Positions 16,582 to 25,742 of a DNA stretch of 64,000 nt are shown here, piece after piece. A model generated the notes under the pieces. That model had not been told where the DNA came from. It worked only from the letters and a program-made list of their open reading frames with translations, and did no database searches. The position numbers and the translations under genes were made by a program. The first letter of the stretch is position 1, and each line of letters opens with the position of its first letter. The stretch covers positions 186,001-250,000 of the forward strand of contig NZ_AUAX01000017.1 in the NCBI RefSeq assembly GCF_000428945.1. Direction: 5' to 3'. This DNA is from Hamadaea tsunoensis DSM 44101. Lineage in GTDB: Bacteria > Actinomycetota > Actinomycetes > Mycobacteriales > Micromonosporaceae.

Positions 16582-17394
16582 ATGACTGCCGCACGTACCG
16601 CCGCCGCCAAGGTTCCGCAGGTGGCCGCCCTGTTCTGGGTCACCAAGGTGCTCACCACGGGCATGGGGGAGACGACCTCCGACTTCCTGGCCCACCGTCT
16701 CGATCCGATGATCGCGGTCGGGCTGGCCGGCCTCGTCCTCGTCGCCGCGCTCGCGCTGCAACTGGCGGTACGCCGCTACATCGCCGGGGTCTACTGGTTC
16801 GCCGTCGTCATGGTGAGCGTGTTCGGCACGATGGCCGCCGACGTCCTGCACGTCGGGCTGGGCATCCCCTACGTGGTGTCGACGGCCTTCTTCCTGGCCG
16901 TCCTGGCGGCCATCTTCGCGCTCTGGTACGCCGTCGAGAAGACCCTCTCGATCCACAGCATCCGTACGCGCCGCCGGGAGCTGTTCTACTGGGCCACGGT
17001 CCTGACGACGTTCGCCCTCGGTACGGCCGCCGGGGACATGACGGCCAGCACCCTGCACTGGGGCTACCTCGCCTCCGGGGTCGTGTTCGCGGTGGTGATC
17101 GCCGTCCCCGCGATCGCGCACGGCGTCACGGGCCGGGCTCCGATCCTGTCGTTCTGGCTGGCGTACATCGTGACGCGGCCGCTCGGCGCCTCGCTCGCCG
17201 ACTGGATGGGCGTACCGGCGTCGCGCAGCGGTCTGGGCTGGGGGACCGGTCCGGTCAGTCTCGTCCTGGCGTTGCTGATCGGCGGGCTGGTCGCGTACCT
17301 GGCGGTGTCGAAGGCGGACGTCGAGCCGCAGCCCGCGACCGTGGAGCAGGTCGCCGCGGTGCCGAAGGTCGCGGCGGCCACCGGCGGCCGATGA
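16582..17394 (+). CDS. COG4705-type integral membrane protein, short form
   Basis: 270 residues from the ATG at 16582 with AAGGGAAG upstream. It has the same multi-helix body as the 15149 product: KVPQVAALFWVTKVLTTGMGE, LWYAVEKTLSIHSI, FALGTAAGDM and SFWLAYIVTRPLGASLADW. It ends with a short polar tail instead of the extra helix and soluble domain. The two genes are tandem paralogues with separate promoters carrying the same activator box. Confidence 0.87.
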   Translation: MTAARTAAAKVPQVAALFWVTKVLTTGMGETTSDFLAHRLDPMIAVGLAGLVLVAALALQLAVRRYIAGVYWFAVVMVSVFGTMAADVLHVGLGIPYVVSTAFFLAVLAAIFALWYAVEKTLSIHSIRTRRRELFYWATVLTTFALGTAAGDMTASTLHWGYLASGVVFAVVIAVPAIAHGVTGRAPILSFWLAYIVTRPLGASLADWMGVPASRSGLGWGTGPVSLVLALLIGGLVAYLAVSKADVEPQPATVEQVAAVPKVAAATGGR

Positions 17395-17475
17395 GCCCGC
17401 CGGGCCGAGGTATGCCCAGCACTACCTCGACTGGGCGGCCTACGACCCGTGACCCGTCCGCCGGTACGCGGGACG

Positions 17476-18318
17476 ATGCGAACCATGCCGACCGCACCCG
17501 TTCCCGCCCGACCCGTCTCAGTCCGAGCGTTCGCCGCCCTGGTCACCGGCGTGGTGGTCCTGATCGCGATGTTCGTCGCCGTCCCGGGACCCCTCGCCGC
17601 CGGCCGGTGGAGCGGCGGCCTGGCCGACCAGGACACTCTTCGTGACACCCTGCGTACGGCGTTCGTCGAGTACTGGGCGTCGGGCCGGCGGCCGCTCACG
17701 CCCGCTCTGCAGGCGGTGGTCGACTACTGGTTCCGGTTCCACGTGGTCAAGGCCGGGATCGCCCTGCTCGCGCTGGGCGTTCTGATCGTGCTCGGCCGTC
17801 GGCTGGGACGGGCGTTCGCCACGGCGGGCCGGCGGCCGGGCGCCCGCGTCGGGCTCGGTGCGGCGGGCGTCGGTGTCGCGCTGCTCGGGCTGCTCGCTCT
17901 GGTGTCGGTCGTGGCGAACGTCCAGGGTGCGGCGGCCCCGTTCGCGTCGCTGCTGCCGATGCTGATGTCCGGCCCCCACGACGGCGCGACGGCGTCGACG
18001 CTGAACGAGGTACGCGCCCGGTTGGCGGCCGGTACGCCGCACCCGCTCCCGCTCGCCGCGATGATCGACGACTTCGCCTGGTACCACGCCGCCCTGGCCG
18101 TCGTCGTCGTGATCGTGGCGGCCGCGGTCCTCGTGATCGGCATCGTCCTGTGGCGTCGGCGGCCCGCCGCCGACCGCCCGGCCCGCCGCCTCCTCGTGGC
18201 CTGCGGTGCCGCCGCGATCCTGTCGTCGCTGGCTTTCACCGTCGTCGGGGTGGCCAACACGCTCACCGCCGTCGACCCCGCTCCGGCGCTGGCGGCGTTC
18301 TTCGCCGGCGGCTGGTGA
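17476..18318 (+). CDS. Multi-pass membrane protein, unknown function
   Basis: 280 residues from the ATG at 17476; ATG 17485 and GTG 17449 are alternatives, and no ribosome-binding site decides between them. Four hydrophobic segments are clear: about residues 20-40 (FAALVTGVVVLIAMFVAVPGP), 90-110, 130-150 and two near the C-terminus. A tyrosine-kinase-like or enzymatic motif is absent. The long loop after the first segment contains EYWASGRRPLTPALQAVVDYWFRFHVVKAG. The TTCAGC box is not present upstream, so this gene is probably outside that regulon. Confidence 0.72.
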   Translation: MRTMPTAPVPARPVSVRAFAALVTGVVVLIAMFVAVPGPLAAGRWSGGLADQDTLRDTLRTAFVEYWASGRRPLTPALQAVVDYWFRFHVVKAGIALLALGVLIVLGRRLGRAFATAGRRPGARVGLGAAGVGVALLGLLALVSVVANVQGAAAPFASLLPMLMSGPHDGATASTLNEVRARLAAGTPHPLPLAAMIDDFAWYHAALAVVVVIVAAAVLVIGIVLWRRRPAADRPARRLLVACGAAAILSSLAFTVVGVANTLTAVDPAPALAAFFAGGW

Positions 18319-18337
18319 CCGGCGAGCCGGTGACCAG
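18312..18337 (+). terminator. Hairpin overlapping the stop of the membrane protein gene
   Basis: A 12-bp stem with one mismatch (CTGGTGACCGGC / GCCGGTGACCAG) spans the TGA stop codon. It may act as a terminator; it is GC-rich with a very tight loop. Confidence 0.4.
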
Positions 18338-18436
18338 CGCATCGACCGGAATCCCTTCGACGAATGCCTATGACATTCGGCCGCGCGCTCTTGACGTCGC
18401 GGCAACTTCCGCGCAACATAGGTCCAACTACATATA

Positions 18437-18450
18437 TTGAAACGTTTTAA
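18437..18450. promoter_or_regulatory. LacI-type operator upstream of the first rhamnosidase
   Basis: TTGAAACGTTTTAA, a palindrome centred on CG with one mismatched pair, close to the classical LacI/GalR-family form TGAAACGTTTCA. A TTGACG at 18391 and an AACATA/CATAGG region near 18415-18422 could form the promoter, putting the operator just after the transcription start. A related site precedes the second rhamnosidase. Confidence 0.6.
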
Positions 18451-18530
18451 TCACGCACGGCATTCAGCGCGCACAGCGAAGACCCGTCCCGCCCGTCGTC
18501 CCGAACCTTCTCCCCGAGGGGATCACTGGC

Positions 18531-21500
18531 ATGCCCGGAAACGCTGTCACCGGCCGTTCGCGCGCCGCGGGAACCTGGCGCGCCGGCCTCCGCGGCCTCG
18601 CGCCGCTCCTGCTGGTCGTCGCGTCGACGGCGCTCCCCGCCGCCGGTGCGGCCGCCGCCGTCGCCGAAGTGTCGGTGGCGGGACTGCGGGTCGACTACGC
18701 GACCGACCCGCTGGGCATCGACGACACCCGTCCCAGTCTCAGCTGGAAGCTCACCTCCTCGGTGAACGGCGAGCGGCAGACGGCGTACCGGGTGCTCGTG
18801 GCGAGCAGCGAGAGCCGGCTGAACGCGGGCGTCGGCAACCTCTGGGACACCGGCAAGGTGACGTCGGGCGACTCGGTCGCGATCGCGTACGCGGGTGCGG
18901 CGCTTCAGGCGACCGCGGCGTACTTCTGGAAGGTGCAGGCCTGGGACGCGAACGGCACGGTGTCGGACTGGAGCCCGACGGCGCGCTGGGAGACGGGGCC
19001 GCTCGCCGGAGCCGACTGGGCCGGGGCACAGTGGATCAGCCCGACCGCCGCGAGCAGCGCGCCCCGGCTGCGCAAGGCGTTCACGGTCGACGGATCCAAA
19101 GTGGTCGATCAGGCGCGCGCCTATGTCGTCGGCCTCGGCTTCCACGAACTGCACCTCAACGGCGCGAAGATCGGTGACCGGGTCCTGGCCCAGGCCAGTA
19201 CGCCCTACGACCGGCGGGTCCTCTACAGCACCTACGACGTGACGGCGGCGCTGCGGTCCGGTACGAACGTCGTCGGCCTGTGGCTCGGCACCGGCTACGG
19301 CGCGTCGTTCAGCCAGTACGGCTTCCGGTGGCTCGGCCCGAAACAGGCCCTCATGCTGCTGGACGTCCGGTACGCCGACGGCACCCGGCAGACCGTCACG
19401 ACCGACGGCACCTGGAAATGGGCGGCCGGCCCGATCACGGCCGCCGACATCTACAACGGCGAGACCTACGACGCGCGCCAGGAGCAGGGCGGCTGGGACC
19501 AGCCCGGGGCCGCCGACACCGGGTGGCAGGGTACGCAGACCGTCGCCGCGCCGGCCGGAACGCTGTCGGCGCAGGCGATGCCCCCGCTGCGGGTGACGGC
19601 CACCCTCAGTCCGGTGAAACTGACTCAGCCCAAGCCCGGCGTCTACGTCTACGACTTCGGCCAGAACATCGCCGGGTGGGAACGGCTGCGCGTACAGGGG
19701 GCGGCGGGGGCGGCCGTACGGATGCGCACGGCCGAGGAGGTCAACGCCGACGGCACGCTCGACACGACCACCAACCGCAACGCCGCCGCGACCGACACCT
19801 ACATCCTGGCCGGCACCGGCGCCACCGAGACCTACGAGCCCCGGTTCACCTACCACGGGTTCCGCTACGTCGAGGTCACCGGCGACCCGCAGACCCCGTC
19901 GCTCGCGAGCCTCGACGCCCGGGTCGTGCACACCGACGCCCCGTCCACCGCCACCTTCACGTCCTCCGACGCGCTGCTCAACCAGATCTGGCGCGCCAAC
20001 CGGTGGACCATCCAGAACAACTCCATGAGTACGCCGACCGACACCCCCGTACGCGACGAGCGCACCCCGCCCGGCATGGACGTGCAGGCGTACCAGGATG
20101 CGTCCACAGTGGAGTTCGGGATGGCCGGTTTCTACGCGAGCTACCTGCGCGACCTGCCGCCCGGCACCGCCCTGCCCAGCGACGGCGGCAACGCCCAGCA
20201 GCCGGACATGGGCGGCGCCGGCGTGACCCTCGCCTGGACGCTCTACCAGCAGTACGGCGACCGGGCCACGCTCGCGGCGACCTATCCGGCCATGAAGAGG
20301 TTCGTCGACACGAACGCCGCCAACGTGCCCGGCTACATCTGGAGCACGGGCTTCGGCGACTGGTGCCCGCCCGACCTGAGCGCCAACGCCAACGGCGGCC
20401 TCGGCAACTCCAGTGCCGGCGCCTGCACCAGCGAGGTGCCGGTCGTCAACACCGCGCTGTCGTACCTGCAGGCGGTCGACGTCGCCCAGGCCGCCGCGGC
20501 GCTCGGCCAGACCGCCGACGCCACCCACTTCACCCAGCTGGCCGACAACATCAAGCAGGCGTTCAACGCGCGGTTCCTCAACGCCGACGGGGCGGGCTAC
20601 GCCGACGGCCGGCAGACGACGAGCGTCCTGCCGCTGGCCTTCGGGATGGTGCCGCCCGCCGACGTCGACGCGGTCGGCACCCGGCTGGTCGACACGATCC
20701 TCACCAGGAACGGCGGCCACCTGGACACCGGCATCTTCGGCACCCGGTACCTGATGGACGCGCTGGCCGCGGTCGGGCGTACCGACGTCGCGATGACGGT
20801 GCTCGACCAGACCTCGTACCCGGGTTTCGGCTACGAGATCGGCAAGGGCGCCACCACCGCCTGGGAGGAGTGGACGTACTACTCGTCGATGGAGACCCAC
20901 GACCACGCCATGTTCGCCGGGATCAACTCCTCGCTCTACACCCGCCTGGCCGGCATCCAACCGGCCGGCCCCGGCTACAGCGCGGTGACCGTCGCGCCGC
21001 GGATACCCGCCGGCCTCGCGCACGTCGCCGCGTCCGTCGACACCGTCCGCGGGACCGTCGCGTCCTCGTGGACCGTGACCGGCCAGCAGGTCGCGCTGGA
21101 CGTGACCGTCCCCGTCGGCGCCACGGCCACGGTGCGCGTACCGAACTTCGGGCAGGGGCAGGCCGGGGTCAGCCCCGCCGGCGCGGTCCAGGTCGCGGCC
21201 ACCGGCACCGAGACGCAGTTCTCGGTGGGCTCGGGCACCTGGCATTTCACCGGCACCGTCGCACCCACCCCCAGCACCGTCCTGCCCGGCGACTGGACCC
21301 TGTGCGCTCAGGAGACCGGCACCTGCTCCACCGCCGGCACCGTCGCCTTCGGCGCGCAGGGCAGATTCGCGTACGCGACCACGGCCGCCCCGGTCGCGTG
21401 CGGCAACACCGTCTTCGGCGATCCCGTGTTCGGCGTCGCCAAGGCCTGCTACGTCACCGCCGCCCCGCCGACGGGTGCCGGGTGGCAGCGCTGTGCCGGC

Positions 21501-21851
21501 GAAACGGGATCGTGCTCGTTCGCCGGGACGGCCACTGTCGCATATGGAGCGGGCGGCAAGTTCGCGTACGCGACCGTCGGCAACGGGACGTCCTGCACCA
21601 ACGCGGTGTTCGGCGATCCGGTTCCCGGTACGGGGAAAGCCTGCTACCTGCACGCGCCACCGCCGGCCGTCGCGACGTGGACGCCGTGCGCGGCCGAGAC
21701 GAAGACGTGCGCGGTCTCCGGGTCGCACCTGCTCGCGTACGGGGCCGGCGGCCGGTACTTCTACGGCACGTTCGGCTCGGACACGGTCTGCGGCAACGCG
21801 GTTTTCGGCGATCCCGCGCCCGGCCAGGCCAAGACCTGCTACCTCCAGTAG
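18531..21851 (+). CDS. Secreted GH78 alpha-L-rhamnosidase-like enzyme with three C-terminal repeats
   Basis: 1,106 residues from ATG 18531 (GAGGGG upstream). A Sec signal peptide (to about residue 45) is followed by an N-terminal fibronectin-like domain (VAGLRVDYATDPLGIDDTRPSLSWKL), beta-sandwich domains (ARAYVVGLGFHELHLNG, SPVKLTQPKPGVYVYDFGQNIAGW), the (alpha/alpha)6 catalytic barrel (about 480-810) and a C-terminal beta domain. The acid motif, canonically DCPxRDERLGWTGD, reads DTPVRDERTPPGMD: the Glu and the later Asp are kept at the same spacing but the LGWTG core is lost. GATTAWEEW retains the second catalytic Glu. Three tandem units of about 55 residues (each with FGDPxxGxxKxCY and Gly-Ala-Gly-Gly-rich turns) end the protein and may bind glycans. 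It should act outside the cell on rhamnosides or a related sugar. Confidence 0.88.
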   Translation: MPGNAVTGRSRAAGTWRAGLRGLAPLLLVVASTALPAAGAAAAVAEVSVAGLRVDYATDPLGIDDTRPSLSWKLTSSVNGERQTAYRVLVASSESRLNAGVGNLWDTGKVTSGDSVAIAYAGAALQATAAYFWKVQAWDANGTVSDWSPTARWETGPLAGADWAGAQWISPTAASSAPRLRKAFTVDGSKVVDQARAYVVGLGFHELHLNGAKIGDRVLAQASTPYDRRVLYSTYDVTAALRSGTNVVGLWLGTGYGASFSQYGFRWLGPKQALMLLDVRYADGTRQTVTTDGTWKWAAGPITAADIYNGETYDARQEQGGWDQPGAADTGWQGTQTVAAPAGTLSAQAMPPLRVTATLSPVKLTQPKPGVYVYDFGQNIAGWERLRVQGAAGAAVRMRTAEEVNADGTLDTTTNRNAAATDTYILAGTGATETYEPRFTYHGFRYVEVTGDPQTPSLASLDARVVHTDAPSTATFTSSDALLNQIWRANRWTIQNNSMSTPTDTPVRDERTPPGMDVQAYQDASTVEFGMAGFYASYLRDLPPGTALPSDGGNAQQPDMGGAGVTLAWTLYQQYGDRATLAATYPAMKRFVDTNAANVPGYIWSTGFGDWCPPDLSANANGGLGNSSAGACTSEVPVVNTALSYLQAVDVAQAAAALGQTADATHFTQLADNIKQAFNARFLNADGAGYADGRQTTSVLPLAFGMVPPADVDAVGTRLVDTILTRNGGHLDTGIFGTRYLMDALAAVGRTDVAMTVLDQTSYPGFGYEIGKGATTAWEEWTYYSSMETHDHAMFAGINSSLYTRLAGIQPAGPGYSAVTVAPRIPAGLAHVAASVDTVRGTVASSWTVTGQQVALDVTVPVGATATVRVPNFGQGQAGVSPAGAVQVAATGTETQFSVGSGTWHFTGTVAPTPSTVLPGDWTLCAQETGTCSTAGTVAFGAQGRFAYATTAAPVACGNTVFGDPVFGVAKACYVTAAPPTGAGWQRCAGETGSCSFAGTATVAYGAGGKFAYATVGNGTSCTNAVFGDPVPGTGKACYLHAPPPAVATWTPCAAETKTCAVSGSHLLAYGAGGRYFYGTFGSDTVCGNAVFGDPAPGQAKTCYLQ

Positions 21852-21857
21852 CCCGCC

Positions 21858-21887
21858 GCGGCCGCGGGTGCTCCCGTCCGCGGCCGC
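21858..21887 (+). terminator. Hairpin terminator after the first rhamnosidase
   Basis: Perfect 10-bp stem (GCGGCCGCGG at 21858-21867, complement at 21878-21887), 10-nt loop, 7 nt after the stop codon. Confidence 0.6.
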
Positions 21888-21892
21888 CTGAG

Positions 21893-21904
21893 TGAAACGT
21901 TCCA
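21893..21904. promoter_or_regulatory. LacI-type operator upstream of the second rhamnosidase
   Basis: TGAAACGTTCCA differs by one base from the palindrome TGAAACGTTTCA bound by many LacI/GalR regulators. It lies 65 bp before the start codon. With the site at 18437 it suggests shared sugar-responsive control. No LacI gene is in the window. Confidence 0.6.
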
Positions 21905-21968
21905 CATCACCGCTCCGGCAGGCCCGCCGCAGCGGTTGCCCCGAGTCCTGTCGTCCTCAGGAGTTGTC

Positions 21969-24900
21969 ATGCCACATCTGGCGAAACGGCACGGTCGATG
22001 GTCCGCCGCCGCGGTGAGCGTCGCGGTCGCGGCCTCGGTCACCGTCGCGGCCTGGATCCTGCCCGCCCGTGCCGCGACCCCGGTCAGCGTCTCCGGCGCC
22101 CACTGGGTCTGGTATCCCGAAGGTTCCCCCGCGAGCAGCGCACCCGCCGCCGACCGGTACTTCCGCAAGGTGTTCACCGCGCCGTCCGGCACGGTCACCG
22201 ACGCCCAGCTCGTCATCACCGGCGATGACAGCGTCGACGTCTGGCTCAACGGCACGCCGCTGGCCGGCTCGCCCCGGCAGACGGACTCCTGGAAACAGGC
22301 CCTTTTCGTCGACCTCCAGCCGGCCCTGCGGGTAGGTGCCGCCAACACGCTCGCGGTGGTGGCCCGCAACACCAGCGCCGGACCGGCCGGGCTCATCGGC
22401 CGGGTGCACGTCACCGGATCGAGCACTGTGGACTTCACGACCGACGGATCGTGGAAGGCGTCGCAGACCCCGGCCGCCGGCTGGGAACAGGCGGGCTTCA
22501 ACGACGGCGGCTGGCCGGCCGCCGCCGACCTCGGCGCGTACGGGATGGCGCCCTGGAACTCCAGCGTGCTCGGACCGGACACCGCCGCGGCCTCGCCGCT
22601 GTCGGTGACGAGCGCGACCGTGGAACGGCGCGCCAACCCGATCGGCGTCGACGCGGCCAAGCCCCGGCTGGGCTGGAAGCTCGGCGCCTCGTCCGCACAG
22701 CAACGCCAGGGCGCGTACCAGGTCATCGTGGCGAGCACCGCGGCGCTGGCGGGCGCCGGCTCCGGGGACGTCTGGGACAGCGGCCGGGTGGCGGGCATGG
22801 CCGCCGTCGACGTGGCCTACGGCGGCCCGGCGCTGGCCTCGATGCGCAAGTACTTCTGGCGCGTACGCGTCTGGGACGTCCAGGGCCGCACCGGACCGTG
22901 GAGCGCCACCCAGACGTTCGAGACGGGTCTGCTGAACCCGGCGGCCGAATGGCAGGCGGGGTTCATCGGCCAGCCCGGCGCCGTGGCGGGGCTCGGCGGC
23001 TCGTCCTGGATCTGGTACCCCGAAGGCGATCCGGCGTCCGGGCTGCCGCCGATGACGCGCTACTTCCGCCGGACCTTCAGCCTGGGCTCGGCCCCGGCGG
23101 GTGGCACGCTCGTCGTGACCGGTGACGACACGGCCGACGTGTGGGTCAACGGTACGCAGGTCAGCACCTCGCTGCGGGTCACCGATTCGTGGAAGCAGGC
23201 GGCGGTCGTCGACCTGACCGGCCGGCTGACCGCGGGCACCAACGTGATCGCGGTGTCCAGCCAGAACACCACCCAGTCGCCGGCCGGGATGATCGCGCAG
23301 CTGACGATCCCCGGCGGCCCGACGATCAACACCGACGCCTCCTGGAAGGCGGCCCAGACCGCCCCGGCCGGTTGGGAGCAGACCGGCTTCAACGACAGTG
23401 GCTGGGCCGCGGCCCTCGCCGTGGCGGCCTACGGCAGCGGCCCGTGGGCCTCGAACGTCGTGGTACGCAGGGGAGCGCCGCTGCTGCGCAAGAGCTTCAC
23501 CGTCGGCAAGACCGTCGCGACGGCCCGCCTGCTCACCACCGCCCTCGGCCTGCACGAGACGCGGCTCAACGGGGCGAAGGTCGGCGCCGACGTGCTCGCG
23601 CCGGGCTGGACCGACTACAACAAACGCCTGCAGTACAAGGTGTACGACGTGACCGGGCAGATCGTGCAGGGCACCAACGTCCTCGGGGCCTGGCTCGGCG
23701 ACGGCTGGTACTCCGGCAGCATCGGCATGGCCGGCTCGCAGCGGTACGGGACGCAGCCCTGGTACTCGGCGAAACTGCTGTTGACCTACACCGACGGCAC
23801 GACCGCGACCGTCGCCACCGACGGCACCTGGAAGTACGCGCAGAGCCCCATCACCGCCGACGACCTCTACCTCGGCGAGCAGTACGACGCCCGCCGCGCC
23901 GTCGCGGGCTGGGACACCGCCGCGTACAGCGACGCGTCCTGGCCGGCGGTCGCGGTCCGCTCGGGCACGCAACCCACGCTGGTGTCCCAGGTGGACCCCG
24001 GAGTCACCGTGCAGAGCCAGCTCACACCGGTATCGGTGACCCAGCCGCAGCCCGGAGTATGGATCTTCGACCTCGGCCAGAACCACACCGGATGGGACCA
24101 GCTGCGCGTCACCGGTCCGGCCGGAACCACGGTGACCCTGCGCCACGGCGAGGTGCTCAACCCGGACGGCACCCTGTACACGGCGAATCTGCGCGTACCG
24201 GGTCTGGCGACGGACCGGTTCACCCTGGCCGGAACCGGTGCCGAGGAAGTGTTCGAACCGCGCTTCACCGTGCACGGCTACCGCTACGTCGAAGTGACCG
24301 GCTTCCCCGGTACGCCCACGGCCCACGCCATCACCGGCCAGGCCGCTTGGACCAACGGCGCGGCCATCGGAACGTTCACCACGTCCAACACCCTGCTCAA
24401 CCAGATGCAGAGCGCGATCATGTGGGGTCAGCGCTCCAACATGCTGTCCATCCCGACGGACTGCCCGAGCCGCGACGAGCGCCTCGGCTGGACCGGTGAC
24501 ATCGCCAGCTTCGCCGCCACGTCCACCTTCAACATCGACGTGTCCGGCTTCCTGGACAAGTTCGCCGACGACCTGACCGACGACCAGCAGAGCAACGGCG
24601 CGTTCACCGACACCGCCCCGTACGTCTGCTGCGGCGCCGGCACCGCGGGCTGGGGCGACGCCGGCGTGATCATCCCGTACACCATGTGGCAGCGCTACGG
24701 CGACGTGCGGGTGATCAACGACCACTTCAGCGCGATGACCCGCTGGGTCGACTACCTGCGCAGCACCGCGGGCGCGGATCTGATCCGCGACCAGGGGGGT
24801 TACGGCGACTGGCTCAACGTCAACGACGACACCGCCCGCAACGTCATCTCGACGGCCTTCTTCGCCCATGCGGCACGCATGGTCTCCCAGATGGCCGCCG

Positions 24901-25679
24901 CGACCGGGCACACCGCCGAGGCGTCCAGCTACGGAACCCTCGCCGACCAGGTCGCGGCCGCCTTCACGAGCAGGTTCGTCGCCGCGGACGGCACGGTGTC
25001 GGGCAACACCCAGACCGGCTACGTGCTGCCACTGGCCTTCGGGCTGCTGCCCGCGAACCTCGTGGCCCCCGCCGTCGGCAAGCTCGCCGCCAAGGTGGCC
25101 GCGTCCAACGGCCACCTGAGCGTCGGCTTCCTCGGCGTGGAGAACCTGCTACCGGTGCTCGCCGACAACGGGCGGGCGGACGTCGCGTACCAGATCCTGC
25201 TGCAGTCCTCCTACCCCGGCTGGGGTTACATGCTCAGCCGGGGCGCCACCACCGTCTGGGAACGCTGGGACGGCATCCGCACCGACGGAACGTTCCAGGA
25301 CCCCGGAATGAACTCGTTCAACCACTACGGGCTCGGCTCCGCCGGCGACTTCCTGTACCGCGAGGTCGGCGGACTCGGCCCGGCCGAACCCGGCTACCGC
25401 TCACTGCTCGTGGCACCGAAACCCGGTGGCGGTCTCAGCTCGGCGAAGTCGGCGTACGAGACGCCGTACGGTCCGGCGGTGAGCGACTGGAGCACCAGCG
25501 GATCGGTGCTCACCCTGCGGGTCACCGTCCCGGTCGGCGCGACCGCTCTGGTCAAGGTGCCGGCGTCGTCCGCGGCGGCGGTCACCGCTCCGGCGCAGGC
25601 CGTCCCGTTCGGGTACGGCGGCGGGGCGGCTTCGTACTACCTGCCGTCGGGCAGCTACACCTTCACCGCGACCTCGTAG
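21969..25679 (+). CDS. Secreted GH78 alpha-L-rhamnosidase with duplicated N-terminal module
   Basis: 1,236 residues. ATG 21969 is supported by AGGAG at 21959-21963. After a signal peptide (to about residue 37) there is a beta-sandwich module (about 41-205: HWVWYPEGSPASS, VITGDDSVDVWLNG, WKASQTPAAGWEQAGFNDGGW), a fibronectin-like domain (about 210-330: ATVERRANPIGVDAAKPRLGWKL), then a second copy of the first module (about 344-510: SWIWYPEGDPAS, VVTGDDTADVWVNG, WKAAQTAPAGWEQTGFNDSGW). The catalytic part carries the canonical acid motif DCPSRDERLGWTGD and the GATTVWERW and SFNHYGLG motifs of GH78. It hydrolyses terminal alpha-L-rhamnose from plant or bacterial glycans outside the cell. Confidence 0.93.
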   Translation: MPHLAKRHGRWSAAAVSVAVAASVTVAAWILPARAATPVSVSGAHWVWYPEGSPASSAPAADRYFRKVFTAPSGTVTDAQLVITGDDSVDVWLNGTPLAGSPRQTDSWKQALFVDLQPALRVGAANTLAVVARNTSAGPAGLIGRVHVTGSSTVDFTTDGSWKASQTPAAGWEQAGFNDGGWPAAADLGAYGMAPWNSSVLGPDTAAASPLSVTSATVERRANPIGVDAAKPRLGWKLGASSAQQRQGAYQVIVASTAALAGAGSGDVWDSGRVAGMAAVDVAYGGPALASMRKYFWRVRVWDVQGRTGPWSATQTFETGLLNPAAEWQAGFIGQPGAVAGLGGSSWIWYPEGDPASGLPPMTRYFRRTFSLGSAPAGGTLVVTGDDTADVWVNGTQVSTSLRVTDSWKQAAVVDLTGRLTAGTNVIAVSSQNTTQSPAGMIAQLTIPGGPTINTDASWKAAQTAPAGWEQTGFNDSGWAAALAVAAYGSGPWASNVVVRRGAPLLRKSFTVGKTVATARLLTTALGLHETRLNGAKVGADVLAPGWTDYNKRLQYKVYDVTGQIVQGTNVLGAWLGDGWYSGSIGMAGSQRYGTQPWYSAKLLLTYTDGTTATVATDGTWKYAQSPITADDLYLGEQYDARRAVAGWDTAAYSDASWPAVAVRSGTQPTLVSQVDPGVTVQSQLTPVSVTQPQPGVWIFDLGQNHTGWDQLRVTGPAGTTVTLRHGEVLNPDGTLYTANLRVPGLATDRFTLAGTGAEEVFEPRFTVHGYRYVEVTGFPGTPTAHAITGQAAWTNGAAIGTFTTSNTLLNQMQSAIMWGQRSNMLSIPTDCPSRDERLGWTGDIASFAATSTFNIDVSGFLDKFADDLTDDQQSNGAFTDTAPYVCCGAGTAGWGDAGVIIPYTMWQRYGDVRVINDHFSAMTRWVDYLRSTAGADLIRDQGGYGDWLNVNDDTARNVISTAFFAHAARMVSQMAAATGHTAEASSYGTLADQVAAAFTSRFVAADGTVSGNTQTGYVLPLAFGLLPANLVAPAVGKLAAKVAASNGHLSVGFLGVENLLPVLADNGRADVAYQILLQSSYPGWGYMLSRGATTVWERWDGIRTDGTFQDPGMNSFNHYGLGSAGDFLYREVGGLGPAEPGYRSLLVAPKPGGGLSSAKSAYETPYGPAVSDWSTSGSVLTLRVTVPVGATALVKVPASSAAAVTAPAQAVPFGYGGGAASYYLPSGSYTFTATS

Positions 25680-25688
25680 GCGCGGGGA

Positions 25689-25721
25689 CGGCGGCGGGCC
25701 GGGAGTCCTGGCCCGCCGCCG
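25689..25721 (+). terminator. Hairpin terminator after the second rhamnosidase
   Basis: A 12-bp perfect stem (25689-25700 with 25710-25721, core GGCGGCGGGCC) and 9-nt loop, 10 nt after the stop codon. Confidence 0.7.
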
Positions 25722-25742
25722 CGTCACCCTCAGCACCGGATC

